Origin: Bombilactobacillus mellifer | GTDB lineage: Bacteria > Bacillota > Bacilli > Lactobacillales > Lactobacillaceae | Assembly (NCBI RefSeq): GCF_000970795.1 | Contig: NZ_KQ034029.1 | Location: forward strand, 124,001-188,000 | DNA: 64,000 nt | Direction of reading: 5' to 3' | In this document: piece after piece, positions 8,049 to 16,031 of the stretch | How the letters are laid out: each line of letters begins with the position of its first letter | Numbering within the stretch: the stretch's first letter is position 1 | Notes under the pieces: model-generated | What the model saw: only the letters and a program-made list of their open reading frames with translations | The model's database searches: none | What the model was told of the DNA's origin: nothing | Translations under genes and position numbers: made by a program

Positions 8049-9221
8049 TTAATTAAATTTTTTGGAAAAATTCTCAAAGGCGGTTAATGCCGCTTGCAGA
8101 TCAGCCATGCTAGCCGCATAGCTGATTCTTAAATAACCAGCTCCCCCGACACCAAAATATGAGCCTGGCAAAACCGCTAATTTTTCGGCAGCTAATAAGT
8201 CGTGTGCAATTTGCACGTCATCTTGAGGTTGCCACTTAGTTGGTACCTTCATAAACATATAGAAAGCTCCTTGAGGACGAATAACGGTGAAATTTAATTT
8301 CAACAAGCCTTGATATAAAACATCTCGGCGTTGGGCGTATTGGTCCTTCATTCGCTGCGTATCCGCTTCACCTTCGGTTAAAGCAGCAATCGCAGCTGCT
8401 TGCGATACCGTCGAAATACTGGTGGTCATTAACTCATGAACATGGATCATCGGCTTCGCCACTGCTGCTGGAGCGCAAATATATCCTACGCGCCAACCAG
8501 TCATAGCAAAAGCCTTCGATAAGCCATTCATTAAAATAGTTTGCTCGGGTAAAAGTTGCGCAATGCTTTTATGCTCGACATCATAGGTCAATTCGCTGTA
8601 AATTTCGTCACTCAAAACAAAAATACCGGCCTCACGCAGTACCGTGGCCAAGGCTTGCAATTCCGTCGCATCGTAAGTGGAGCCCGTTGGATTACTCGGA
8701 TAATTTAAAATAATCGCCTTGACCTGCTGATGGGCAGCCAAGGTTTGTTGTAAAACCTCCGGCGTCAATTTGAAATTGGTTGCCGCTGTATTAATCATAA
8801 TGGGCTGACATTGTAGCAGTTGCACAATCGGCTGATAAATTGTAAAACAAGGTGAAGGAATTAAAACTTCGTCGCCTGCATTTAAAATAGACATCAAACT
8901 GACAAAAACACTTTCCGTGACGCCTATGGTAGCAATTACTTCAGTAGTAGGATCATATTTCAAATGATAATGCCGTTGCACATAATCGGCGATGGCTTGG
9001 GTTAATTCAATCTTGCCTTGCGGCAACGTATAACGCAGTGGTTGTTCGTCAATCGCCGCTTTAGCAGCAGTCTTTACAACATCCGGTGTACTAAAATTGG
9101 GTTCTCCTAAAGTCAAGTTAATAACTCCCGGAACTTGGGATGCTTGGGCATTAAACGCAAAAATTTCTTGCGCATGTAACTGTAAAGCTTCTTTATTCAT
9201 TTGTTGTTTTAAAATAGGCAT
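8049..9221 (-). CDS. PLP-dependent class I aminotransferase (aromatic/PatA-like)
   Basis: Fold-type I aminotransferase of about 390 residues. Family landmarks are LTLGEPNFSTP, the NYPSNPTGSTY block that binds the substrate carboxylate and cofactor, SDEIYSELTY and the PLP lysine in GLSKAFAMTGWR near residue 232. Such enzymes act on aromatic amino acids or N-acetyl-diaminopimelate; sequence alone does not separate these. The frame is open further upstream, but the ATG at 9221 has a strong AAAGGAGG site, so I start there. It precedes tyrS and is a clear paralogue of the aminotransferase at 31690-32871. Confidence 0.88.
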   Translation of the reverse strand: MPILKQQMNKEALQLHAQEIFAFNAQASQVPGVINLTLGEPNFSTPDVVKTAAKAAIDEQPLRYTLPQGKIELTQAIADYVQRHYHLKYDPTTEVIATIGVTESVFVSLMSILNAGDEVLIPSPCFTIYQPIVQLLQCQPIMINTAATNFKLTPEVLQQTLAAHQQVKAIILNYPSNPTGSTYDATELQALATVLREAGIFVLSDEIYSELTYDVEHKSIAQLLPEQTILMNGLSKAFAMTGWRVGYICAPAAVAKPMIHVHELMTTSISTVSQAAAIAALTEGEADTQRMKDQYAQRRDVLYQGLLKLNFTVIRPQGAFYMFMKVPTKWQPQDDVQIAHDLLAAEKLAVLPGSYFGVGGAGYLRISYAASMADLQAALTAFENFSKKFN

Positions 9222-9312
9222 TGTGTAAGCCTCCTTTAGCACACATTTATTATTAAGTTTAACATAATCCGCCATGCAATTAAGCTTCCTTTTATAGAAA
9301 GAAGACGTTCTA

Positions 9313-9819
9313 ATGGATCAACAATATCAACATTACCTCGCCACAGAATGGGGAAAAACCACACATGGTGATCAGGCACTTTTTGAATTATTATCTTTAG
9401 AAATTTTTCAAGCAGGTCTGAACTGGCAGTTAGTTTTACATAAACGTGCCGCTTTGCGCCAAGCCTTTGCCAACTTTGATATTTTTACAGTAGCTCATTT
9501 TACTTTCGGACAGATCAACCAGCTACTCAGCAATCCTGCTCTAATTCGCAATCGCCGGAAAATCCAAGCAATCGTTCATAATGCGCAAGTAATTTTACAT
9601 TTGCAGCAATCTCAAAGTTTTGACAACTACATCTGGCATTTTGTGAATTATCAACCCCAAACTCATTATTACCATTACCGTAATCAAATTCCCACGCAAA
9701 CCCCGCTTTCTCGAACCATGACCCAAGATCTGAAAGCTCAAGGTTTCCAGTTTGTGGGACCGGTAATTATTTATTCTTTTCTGCAAGCGGCAGGCTTGAT
9801 AAAGGACCAGTTATTATAA
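9313..9819 (+). CDS. tag: DNA-3-methyladenine glycosylase I, lacking the zinc site
   Basis: Base-excision repair glycosylase that removes 3-methyladenine from alkylated DNA. The Tag core is clear: Tyr8, EWG, the catalytic glutamate in SLEIFQAGLNW (Glu30) and Trp38, and FVGP near the C-terminus. At 168 residues it is shorter than the usual ~185. An in-frame stop just upstream fixes the start at this ATG, so the N-terminal RCxW cysteine is absent; the family histidine after Tyr8 is Leu9, and the C-terminal H-x3-C is gone. All four ligands of the known zinc snap are therefore missing. It is probably still a glycosylase, but a structurally divergent one. Confidence 0.85.
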   Translation: MDQQYQHYLATEWGKTTHGDQALFELLSLEIFQAGLNWQLVLHKRAALRQAFANFDIFTVAHFTFGQINQLLSNPALIRNRRKIQAIVHNAQVILHLQQSQSFDNYIWHFVNYQPQTHYYHYRNQIPTQTPLSRTMTQDLKAQGFQFVGPVIIYSFLQAAGLIKDQLL

Positions 9820-10193
9820 TTATTCTTAATTTGTCCAGGTAAAAGAATCCTTCGCTGTTGGCCAAATTCTTCTTTCACTTTATAATGTTCGCTTTTTGGA
9901 TAAATAGATTTATATACATCTTTTTTTTAAAACTCTGATGAATCAATTGCTAACAAATACTCTATCACTATTGAAATAGTTCGTGTTTTATCCTAAAATC
10001 AAATTAGTCAAAAGTAAAATTCTCGATCTGAGCTCATGGTGTATGAATGAGCGACCCTGACTGGGAGGATTCTGGCCCGAAATCGACAATTACCTTAATT
10101 GAGAGATTAAGTTTTAGTTATTAGGTAATTTAATGCATTTGCGATCATTGAAGATTTCCAAGGGCTGTTTTTGATCATAGGAAGGAGCAGTTT
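9820..10193. other. Intergenic region with a gene relic and the phnC promoter area
   Basis: No gene of normal length. On minus, a 58-codon frame at 9771-9946 reads like protein (for example YPKSEHYKVKEEFGQQRR) and may be the tail of a decayed gene. Around 10090-10130, AATTACC and GGTAATT form an inverted repeat upstream of phnC. The ribosome site GGAAGGAG precedes the phnC ATG. No binding-protein gene for the transporter is present. Confidence 0.5.
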
Positions 10194-10976
10194 ATGACAG
10201 AAAAGCCTTTAATTTCCATTAAAAACATTTCCAAAATTTATGCTAACGGTACCGTTGGCTTAAAAAATGTCAGTTTAAATATACCAGCCGGTCAATTTGT
10301 GGTGATCGTAGGCTTATCTGGCGCCGGTAAGAGTACTCTCTTGCGAACCATCAATCGAATGCATTCTGTCACCCAAGGTGATATTTTAATCGACGGTCAT
10401 TCCATTATTCATTATAAGAATAAACAATTACGCCAACTGCGGCGCAGCATTGGCATGATTTTTCAAGATTTCAATCTGATTAAACGTTCCACGGTCCAGC
10501 GTAATGTCTTAGCTGGTCGTGTCGGTTATTATCCTACTTGGAAAAGTGTCTGCAATCTTTTTTCTGCTGCAGACAAACAAAAAGCCTATCAAGCATTACA
10601 ACAAGTTGGCATGGGTGAAAAATTATATAGTCGTGCAGACGCACTCTCGGGTGGACAACAACAGCGAGTGGCAATTGCCCGTACATTAATGCAGGATCCC
10701 AAAATTATTTTGGCAGATGAACCAATTGCTTCCCTAGATCCGATGACCACGCAAACAGTCATGAAAGATTTAAAACAGCTCAATCGCCAATTAAATATTA
10801 CAGTAGTCGTCAATTTACATTCCGTCCCTATTGCGCAGCAATTTGCTGATCGTATTGTTGGCTTACGTGCTGGGGAATTGATCTATGATAAATTAATTGA
10901 TCAAGTTAATTCCGAAGATTTTCAGACCATTTATCAATCTTCTTCCTCATCCACTGATATGGAAAATGCCTCATGA
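10194..10976 (+). CDS. phnC: Phosphonate-type ABC transporter ATP-binding protein
   Basis: Cytoplasmic ATPase that powers the two PhnE-like permeases downstream. 260 residues. Walker A GLSGAGKS at 40-47, a Q-loop region with MIFQDFNLI, signature LSGGQQQRV near 157, Walker [14 protein letters not shown] and the H-loop NLHSV are all present. The insert near residues 115-125 ([12 protein letters not shown]) is typical of PhnC rather than of generic importers. Its stop overlaps the start of the next gene by four bases (ATGA), so the three genes are translationally coupled. Substrate could be phosphonate, phosphite or a related organophosphate. Confidence 0.9.
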   Translation: MTEKPLISIKNISKIYANGTVGLKNVSLNIPAGQFVVIVGLSGAGKSTLLRTINRMHSVTQGDILIDGHSIIHYKNKQLRQLRRSIGMIFQDFNLIKRSTVQRNVLAGRVGYYPTWKSVCNLFSAADKQKAYQALQQVGMGEKLYSRADALSGGQQQRVAIARTLMQDPKIILADEPIASLDPMTTQTVMKDLKQLNRQLNITVVVNLHSVPIAQQFADRIVGLRAGELIYDKLIDQVNSEDFQTIYQSSSSSTDMENAS

Positions 10977-11782
10977 AACAATCTCTGAAGAATTCCCAAT
11001 CTATGCCTTCTCGTCCTTGGCTGCAGCGTTTGCATATTAAGGGGTGGGCCAGTTTTCTTATCTTTTTGCTGCTTTTCAAAGGTAGTGCCCAAATTTGTGA
11101 CATTCAGCTTAGTACATTTTTCCAAAATCTCGGACAATTCTTTGAACTAATTAAAAAAATGCTGCATCCGCAATGGTCCTACTTAGCTGTCGTCGTAGCC
11201 CCCATTAGTGAAACTATCAAAATGGCCATTGTGGGAACTACTATTGGAACATTGGTTGCGGTGCCCTTTTGTTTGTTGGCCGCACGTAATATTGCAATTA
11301 ATCGTTTCATTTCCTCAATAGTCCGCTTCTTTTTGAATATTGTGCGCACAATTCCTGATTTGATGTTAGCGGCGCTGTTTGTCGCTATCGTCGGCATCGG
11401 TTCCTTCGCTGGTGTTTTAACGTTAGCTGTGTTTTCTTTTGGCATGATCAGCAAATTATTTTATGAAGCGGTCGAAACCATCGATCCAGGCCCCTTAGAA
11501 GCCTTACAAGCCGCAGGCGCTAATAAAATTCAAATGATTGTCTTTGCAGTGTTGCCGCAAATTTTCAATAATTTCATTAGTTATTTTCTATATACTTTAG
11601 AAATTAACGTTCGATCCTCGACGGTTTTAGGTTATTTAGGCGCCGGAGGGATTGGCGTTTATTTGCAACGCTCGCTAGATTCCTTCAACTACAGTCAAAC
11701 GGCAATTATTATTTTAGCTATTTTAGTCGTGGTTTTGATTATTGATGGTTTGAGCAATTATTTACGGGAGAAGTTATTGTGA
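10973..11782 (+). CDS. phnE: Phosphonate-type ABC transporter permease 1
   Basis: Membrane permease of 269 residues with about six transmembrane segments. The family motif [12 protein letters not shown] and the EAA-loop stretch [21 protein letters not shown] before the last helices mark PhnE. It overlaps phnC by 4 bases at its start and the next permease by 4 bases at its end. The first ~25 residues are polar and precede the first membrane helix. It would form a heterodimer with the downstream permease. The operon has no visible phnD binding protein. Confidence 0.88.
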   Translation: MKQSLKNSQSMPSRPWLQRLHIKGWASFLIFLLLFKGSAQICDIQLSTFFQNLGQFFELIKKMLHPQWSYLAVVVAPISETIKMAIVGTTIGTLVAVPFCLLAARNIAINRFISSIVRFFLNIVRTIPDLMLAALFVAIVGIGSFAGVLTLAVFSFGMISKLFYEAVETIDPGPLEALQAAGANKIQMIVFAVLPQIFNNFISYFLYTLEINVRSSTVLGYLGAGGIGVYLQRSLDSFNYSQTAIIILAILVVVLIIDGLSNYLREKLL

Positions 11783-12570
11783 AACAAAAGAACTCCAAAC
11801 ATCTATCTGCAGTATTTTTTTGGCTCTTAGTCATAGTTTTAATCTATTGGTGGAGTTTTCAAAGTCTGGATTTTACCGGCGTCAAGAGCTCGGCCGGTCA
11901 AGTCTTGAATGCTATGATTCATGGGCTCATCCACCCAGATTGGCAGTATGTTTATGATGGTAGTGGCGAAGATCTGCTCAGTTTAATTTTACAAACATTG
12001 GCTATTGCTTTTTTAGGCACCTTCAGTTCCGCCGTTTTGAGTCTGCCCTTTGCCTTTTGGGCAGCACGTGGTCCACATGAAAGACATCGTCACCTAAGAT
12101 CAACGACTGGAAAATTTGTGATTATCCTGATTCGTACTTTCCCGGAAATCGTGCTGGCCATTATGTTTATTAAAGCTGTCGGTCCCGGTTCTTTTGCGGG
12201 AGTGCTGGCTGTCAGTATCCACTCCATTGGCATGCTGGGCAAATTATTTAGCGAAGCCCTGGAAAACATGGATTACCGTGCTAGTGAGGCTTTAATTAGT
12301 GTGGGCGCCAATCAACCCCAGACTTTAGTAATGGCCACTTTACCCACTATTTTACCTGAATTTTTATCATACACTCTTTATCAATTTGAGATTGCGGTGC
12401 GTTCCGCTTCTATCTTAGGGATGGTCGGCGCCGGCGGGATCGGAACACCATTATTATTTGCTATCCAAACGCGTAGTTGGCAACGCATGGGGATTATTTT
12501 GATCGGAATCATTATCATGGTCACGTTAATTGATCTGCTTTCCGGGACCCTCAGAAAACGTCTGGTCTAA
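11779..12570 (+). CDS. phnE: Phosphonate-type ABC transporter permease 2
   Basis: Second PhnE-like permease, 263 residues, begins with GTG four bases inside the previous gene. Six hydrophobic segments; WAARGP corresponds to the AARN motif of permease 1, and the EAA loop reads EALISVGANQPQTLVMATLPTILPE. SILGMVGAGGIGTPL matches the conserved GxxGAGGIG of the partner. Together with PhnC it should form the membrane complex, but the substrate-binding subunit must be encoded elsewhere or be missing. Confidence 0.88.
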   Translation: MKQKNSKHLSAVFFWLLVIVLIYWWSFQSLDFTGVKSSAGQVLNAMIHGLIHPDWQYVYDGSGEDLLSLILQTLAIAFLGTFSSAVLSLPFAFWAARGPHERHRHLRSTTGKFVIILIRTFPEIVLAIMFIKAVGPGSFAGVLAVSIHSIGMLGKLFSEALENMDYRASEALISVGANQPQTLVMATLPTILPEFLSYTLYQFEIAVRSASILGMVGAGGIGTPLLFAIQTRSWQRMGIILIGIIIMVTLIDLLSGTLRKRLV

Positions 12571-12767
12571 GTTCAGCCACACTGTGTGCGTTGGGGCACA
12601 ACTTTGGGGCAGCTGTCTATTTTGCAGCAAAGCTGATTTTGGCGTGCACAATTGAAAAAAACAGTCTAAAATTAAACCTGAACTCGATGTTCAGCATCGG
12701 GGTTTTGGATGGGGCCACAGGTTTGTTAGGTCTCATGTCCCAGACAACCGCAGAAAGGAGAACTCTC
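12571..12767 (+). other. GC-rich, hairpin-rich leader of the deoxyribosyltransferase gene
   Basis: About 197 bases that are visibly richer in G than the surroundings. Short hairpins can be drawn: TGTGC/GCACA near 12585, CAGCT/AGCTG near 12615-12640, TGAAC/GTTCA near 12680-12695, and GTCT/AGAC near 12730-12745 just before the AAAGGAG ribosome site. An open frame runs through part of it but its translation does not look like protein. It may be a structured 5' leader or simply the intercistronic spacer; I do not recognise a known riboswitch. Confidence 0.35.
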
Positions 12768-13241
12768 GTGCAGATTTACTTTGCTAGTGGTTTGTTTTCG
12801 CAAGCGGACCGCAATTATAATGCCCAATTAACGGAGCAAATTCGCAACTTGGATCCCCAGATTAGCGTTTATTTACCACAAGAAAATACCAGCATTAATG
12901 ATAAACACAGTTACGCAGATTCCACCATGATTGCCCGGGCGGATACGGCTCAACTCCTAAAATGTGATTTAATGTTAGCCCTTTTAGATGGCATATGTAT
13001 TGATGCCGGAGTGGCTAGTGAAATCGGAGTCGCTTATGCACATAAAATTCCCATTCTGGGATTATATACGGATACCAGACAGCAAGGTGCTACCAACTCG
13101 CAAAAATTAGCTGCCTTACAACAAATTGCCGAAAATCAATTCCACTATCTCAATCTTTATACGACTGGTTTAATCAAATTAAATGGAGCTATTGTGAATA
13201 ACTCTGCCGACTTAATACTTCAGATCAAGAATTACCTGTAA
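12768..13241 (+). CDS. Nucleoside 2-deoxyribosyltransferase
   Basis: Cytoplasmic salvage enzyme that moves 2-deoxyribose between purine and pyrimidine bases, typical of lactobacilli. 157 residues, matching NDT. The N-terminal YFASGLFSQADR binds nucleoside, DGICIDAGVASEIGVAYA holds the catalytic glutamate (Glu85), and the C-terminal AENQFHY...GLIKLNG segment is conserved. The start is GTG at 12768 with AAAGGAG seven bases upstream; the same frame stays open upstream but is not protein-like. It is preceded by an unusual GC-rich leader and followed by an intrinsic terminator. Confidence 0.87.
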   Translation: MQIYFASGLFSQADRNYNAQLTEQIRNLDPQISVYLPQENTSINDKHSYADSTMIARADTAQLLKCDLMLALLDGICIDAGVASEIGVAYAHKIPILGLYTDTRQQGATNSQKLAALQQIAENQFHYLNLYTTGLIKLNGAIVNNSADLILQIKNYL

Positions 13242-13257
13242 AAACTAGTGTCCATAT

Positions 13258-13289
13258 AAAAAAGCTGTTAGTTTCCTAACCGCTTTTTT
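13258..13289. terminator. Bidirectional intrinsic terminator
   Basis: AAAAAAGCTGTTAG (13258-13271) pairs with CTAACCGCTTTTTT (13276-13289) with one mismatch and a 4-base loop. It serves the deoxyribosyltransferase on plus and the DUF6506 gene on minus. Confidence 0.85.
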
Positions 13290-13294
13290 TATTA

Positions 13295-13600
13295 CTAATT
13301 GAATAATTGATCACCACTTTGAAAATTCAAGCCCGGATGATTGTCAAAACGAACTACGCCGATTGAAATCTCAGGGGCCACCGCGGCTTGGATTTGGGCT
13401 ACTCCTTGAATGCCAAAACCACCGCATAATTCAATGGCGGTGACACCCTTTTGAACTAAAAATTGGGCGGCTTTCACTGCGGTATTATAATCTTTGGCAC
13501 CAATAGCAGTTAGATTAACCTGCGATGTACTAATCGTCTTATAGTCTTTTTGATAGTCAGCCCCATCAGCTAAAAAGATAAAACCTGCTTCTAACTTCAT
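13295..13600 (-). CDS. DUF6506 family protein
   Basis: Soluble protein of 101 residues. The pattern AGFIFLADGAD, VNLTAIGAKDYNTAVKAAQFLV, GVTAIELCGGFG and GVVRFDNHPG corresponds to what I recall as DUF6506. No function is known; the conserved ELCGGFG and VRFD-HPG blocks suggest a small enzyme-like alpha/beta fold, which is inference. It is transcribed alone on minus from a promoter with TATACT near 13650, which a perfect cre match overlaps on its upstream side, so it is likely repressed by CcpA. AT-rich leader of about 50 bases. Confidence 0.65.
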   Translation of the reverse strand: MKLEAGFIFLADGADYQKDYKTISTSQVNLTAIGAKDYNTAVKAAQFLVQKGVTAIELCGGFGIQGVAQIQAAVAPEISIGVVRFDNHPGLNFQSGDQLFN

Positions 13601-13662
13601 AAATTCTCTCCCCCATTTCGTTTAAATTTATTTCCGTTGCTTTCTTTTAGTATATCATCATT

Positions 13663-13676
13663 TGTAATCGTTTTCA
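13663..13676 (-). promoter_or_regulatory. cre box upstream of the DUF6506 gene
   Basis: TGTAATCGTTTTCA matches the cre consensus TGNAANCGNTTNCA at every fixed position. On the minus strand it lies just upstream of a TATACT -10 box and covers the expected -35 region, a position expected to give catabolite repression of the DUF6506 gene. Confidence 0.7.
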
Positions 13677-13708
13677 TTGATTTTTTGGATTATGGTTTTC
13701 AAACAAAA

Positions 13709-13731
13709 AATTGCTGTTATCCACAGCAATT
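13709..13731 (-). terminator. Terminator of the efp-pdxK-pdxU operon
   Basis: AATTGCTGT (13709-13717) and ACAGCAATT (13723-13731) form a perfect 9-bp stem; on minus it is followed by a T run. It lies about 180 bases after the S-component gene. I see nothing else between 13732 and 13912. Confidence 0.65.
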
Positions 13732-13912
13732 AAAAAAATTTTATAAATGTGGCTAAATTAGTAGCACGTTTTTCTCAGTCTACGCCTCCAAAGTGATCTT
13801 TAGGAAATAACCAGCGCTCAAGGTATCTGAAGTCTCCCTAATCAGGCCCAGATCACCACTAACCATTTAATTAACAACGAAAATTTCATAATAACTTTTT
13901 GAATGTACTTTA

Positions 13913-14464
13913 TTAACGCAAATGGATACGCTTTAAAATTGTTTTTTCTAAAGCTAAATAAATCAATGGTACCAACAAAAAGGTCGCCGCGGAATTAATG
14001 ACAGTCGCCGGCAAACTTAAAAAAGAATTGACACATGCAACCGGCAATTGTGTCCCAACCATGAGGCTTTCTATAACTCCTGCTACCCAAGAAGTTACAA
14101 TTTTAATCAAACCCGCCGCCAAAGACACCAGATATAGCTTGGCTAATTGTCCGGGATGATAATGCAACCAATGAAATGTCTGCGCCACTACGGCACTAAG
14201 TACTAAGGCTTCCAAAACAGTAATCCACGCGGTCGCGGCGTACCCATTTAAAACATCAAACAAACCCAAACCAATCATTGCCGCTGCCGCACCATAACGA
14301 AATCCGAGAACCAATACTGTCACCACAGCAAATGTATTCCCAAAATGAATAAAAGGACGTCCTACAACAGCAGGTAAATTAATCCGAAATAAACTAATTC
14401 CGATGAAAATAATTGCAGCACATAAACCTGCAAAAACCGTTCTTTGTAAAGTTTGCTTATTCAT
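13913..14464 (-). CDS. pdxU: ECF transporter S component, probably for vitamin B6
   Basis: Membrane substrate-binding subunit of an energy-coupling factor importer, 183 residues with about six transmembrane segments. The N-terminal AGLCAAIIFIGISLFRINLP and the glycine-rich middle helices fit the S-component fold. It overlaps the pyridoxal kinase gene by 8 bases, and S components in lactobacilli are usually next to genes for use of the same vitamin; that is the basis for calling it PdxU. The A/A'/T energising module is not in the window and must be shared. Queuosine-precursor (QueT) or other specificity cannot be excluded from sequence alone. Confidence 0.7.
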   Translation of the reverse strand: MNKQTLQRTVFAGLCAAIIFIGISLFRINLPAVVGRPFIHFGNTFAVVTVLVLGFRYGAAAAMIGLGLFDVLNGYAATAWITVLEALVLSAVVAQTFHWLHYHPGQLAKLYLVSLAAGLIKIVTSWVAGVIESLMVGTQLPVACVNSFLSLPATVINSAATFLLVPLIYLALEKTILKRIHLR

Positions 14465-15293
14465 GGTAGAACCTCCTTTTCAATTGCCATAATTCGGGTA
14501 AAATCGCGGAAATGCAAACATCGGGCGCCTCTGTGGGAGTCTGTCGTACGGCTTGGTTGGTTAGTCGCGTAGCTTGATCAATAGCCCAGTTATGAGCAGC
14601 GCGACTAAATAAAAAACAAGCCAGTAAGCTACTGAACAAATCTCCACTGCCAAATCGACCCTTTGTTTGTCGCGGATATAAAACATAATGAAGTTGTTGT
14701 TGCGTCAAATATGCACAACCAATTTGCTGCCCGTGCTGAATACTAGTGACCACCACCAGCTGTCCCCGCATTTGGGCTTGTAGGGCCATCATTGCAGCTC
14801 TTAAATTTTGCTCGTTAGTAATTTGAATACCCGTTAGCAATTGTGCTTCAGTGACGTTGGGAGTCAGCACATCTGCAGTCTTCAACAAACTCTTTTGAGC
14901 TTGTACATAATCTTGATTGAGGCCGGCATATAAATGCCCATGGTCAGCCATCGCCGGATCTACTAACACTAAACCGGTCACTGACTGAGCAAAATGAGAC
15001 CACAACTGGACTTGCTCACAGCTGCCTAAAAAACCTAGATATAGGCCGGAAATTTGTTGGGGAGTCCAGTCTGTCAAAGTTTGCTGTACTAAAGTAGTTA
15101 AACTTTGGCTGGGAGGATTAGCCTGCCAACCAGGATGTGTCGCTAAAACACGCACTGGTAGCATTGCGGCTGGCACATCCCAAACCGTAAAAACGATTGT
15201 CGCTAATTTTAATGATATATTCCCCCAAGCTGACCAATCTTGTGCTACTAAAAAGCGTGAATTATTTATTGACTCGTTTGACATAAGAACCAT
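14457..15293 (-). CDS. pdxK: Pyridoxal / pyridoxamine kinase (PfkB-ribokinase fold)
   Basis: Phosphorylates B6 vitamers to pyridoxal 5'-phosphate. Motifs: [12 protein letters not shown] at the N-terminus (substrate lid), [12 protein letters not shown] near residue 160, [13 protein letters not shown] near residue 138-150, and the C-terminal anion hole [14 protein letters not shown] with the catalytic aspartate. About 278 residues, normal. It overlaps the end of efp by about 30 bases and the S-component start by 8 bases; a second ATG nine bases in is an alternative start, and neither has a strong ribosome site, so coupled translation is likely. Hydroxymethylpyrimidine kinase is the nearest alternative. 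Confidence 0.85.
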   Translation of the reverse strand: MVLMSNESINNSRFLVAQDWSAWGNISLKLATIVFTVWDVPAAMLPVRVLATHPGWQANPPSQSLTTLVQQTLTDWTPQQISGLYLGFLGSCEQVQLWSHFAQSVTGLVLVDPAMADHGHLYAGLNQDYVQAQKSLLKTADVLTPNVTEAQLLTGIQITNEQNLRAAMMALQAQMRGQLVVVTSIQHGQQIGCAYLTQQQLHYVLYPRQTKGRFGSGDLFSSLLACFLFSRAAHNWAIDQATRLTNQAVRQTPTEAPDVCISAILPELWQLKRRFYHE

Positions 15294-15825
15294 CTTGCGT
15301 ATTTATTTCTAATTGATCTCCAACATTTACAAAATCAGGCACCGTAACTACTAAACCGGTATTTAACGTCGCGGGTTTCCCAGAACCCGAAACAGTAGCG
15401 CCCTTAATTGCCGGCTGTGTTTCTGTGACCGTTAACGTGACGGTCGTTGGTAAAGTAATGCCAACAACTTCAGTATTATAAAAATCAATTTTTACAGTCA
15501 TATTTTCCACAAGATAAGGCAACTCAGCCTGAATCAGCTTCGTCGCTACTTCATATTGTTCATAAGTTTCTAAATCCATAAAAACTGCTGTCTGATCCTG
15601 CAAATACAAATATTGTACAGATTTAGTCTCAATAATTGCTTGCTCTAATTTGACATCAGGATGCATCGTAGTCTCCGTAATTGCGCCACTGCGTAAATCT
15701 TTCAACTTTAGACGCATCACCGTGTTGCCTTTGCCGGGTTTATGATGATCTGCTTGCAAAACCTTATAAAGTTTCTGATTTTGTATAAAAGTAATTCCCG
15801 CGCGTAATTCAACAGCTGACATCAT
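15262..15825 (-). CDS. efp: Elongation factor P (probable second copy)
   Basis: Ribosome-binding factor that relieves stalling at polyproline. 187 residues with three beta-barrel domains: KOW-like N-domain with the tip [10 protein letters not shown] (lysine at residue 32, the position that is modified in other bacteria), the OB domain starting near residue 65, and the C-terminal EF-P signature region [12 protein letters not shown]. Its placement as first gene of a vitamin B6 operon is unusual; lactobacilli often carry two efp genes and this may be the accessory one. The start has GGGGGAATAGGAC before two consecutive ATGs. Confidence 0.9.
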   Translation of the reverse strand: MMSAVELRAGITFIQNQKLYKVLQADHHKPGKGNTVMRLKLKDLRSGAITETTMHPDVKLEQAIIETKSVQYLYLQDQTAVFMDLETYEQYEVATKLIQAELPYLVENMTVKIDFYNTEVVGITLPTTVTLTVTETQPAIKGATVSGSGKPATLNTGLVVTVPDFVNVGDQLEINTQDGSYVKRVNK

Positions 15826-16031
15826 GTCCTATTCCCCCAATTTATGGTATATGGGTTTATTGTAGCAGAAACCAGAATAGATTTTTAGCAACTTTCCCAA
15901 TTAACCGGTTCTTTGCCCAATTAATAACCGATTTTTTCATTGTTTAGTTTGAAATGGTTATTAAAGTAATAAAAAAGGTTCAAAGTTCATTCATATACAA
16001 CGGTTCATCTGATAGGAGCTAGCTAAATTTT

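Noticed and set aside
10020-10100. Possible known riboswitch upstream of phnC
   Set aside because: I could not fit any known class; only a simple inverted repeat is visible.
12591-12767. N-terminal extension of the deoxyribosyltransferase
   Set aside because: The frame is open but the translation is not similar to the family, and the GTG at 12768 has the ribosome site and natural N-terminus.
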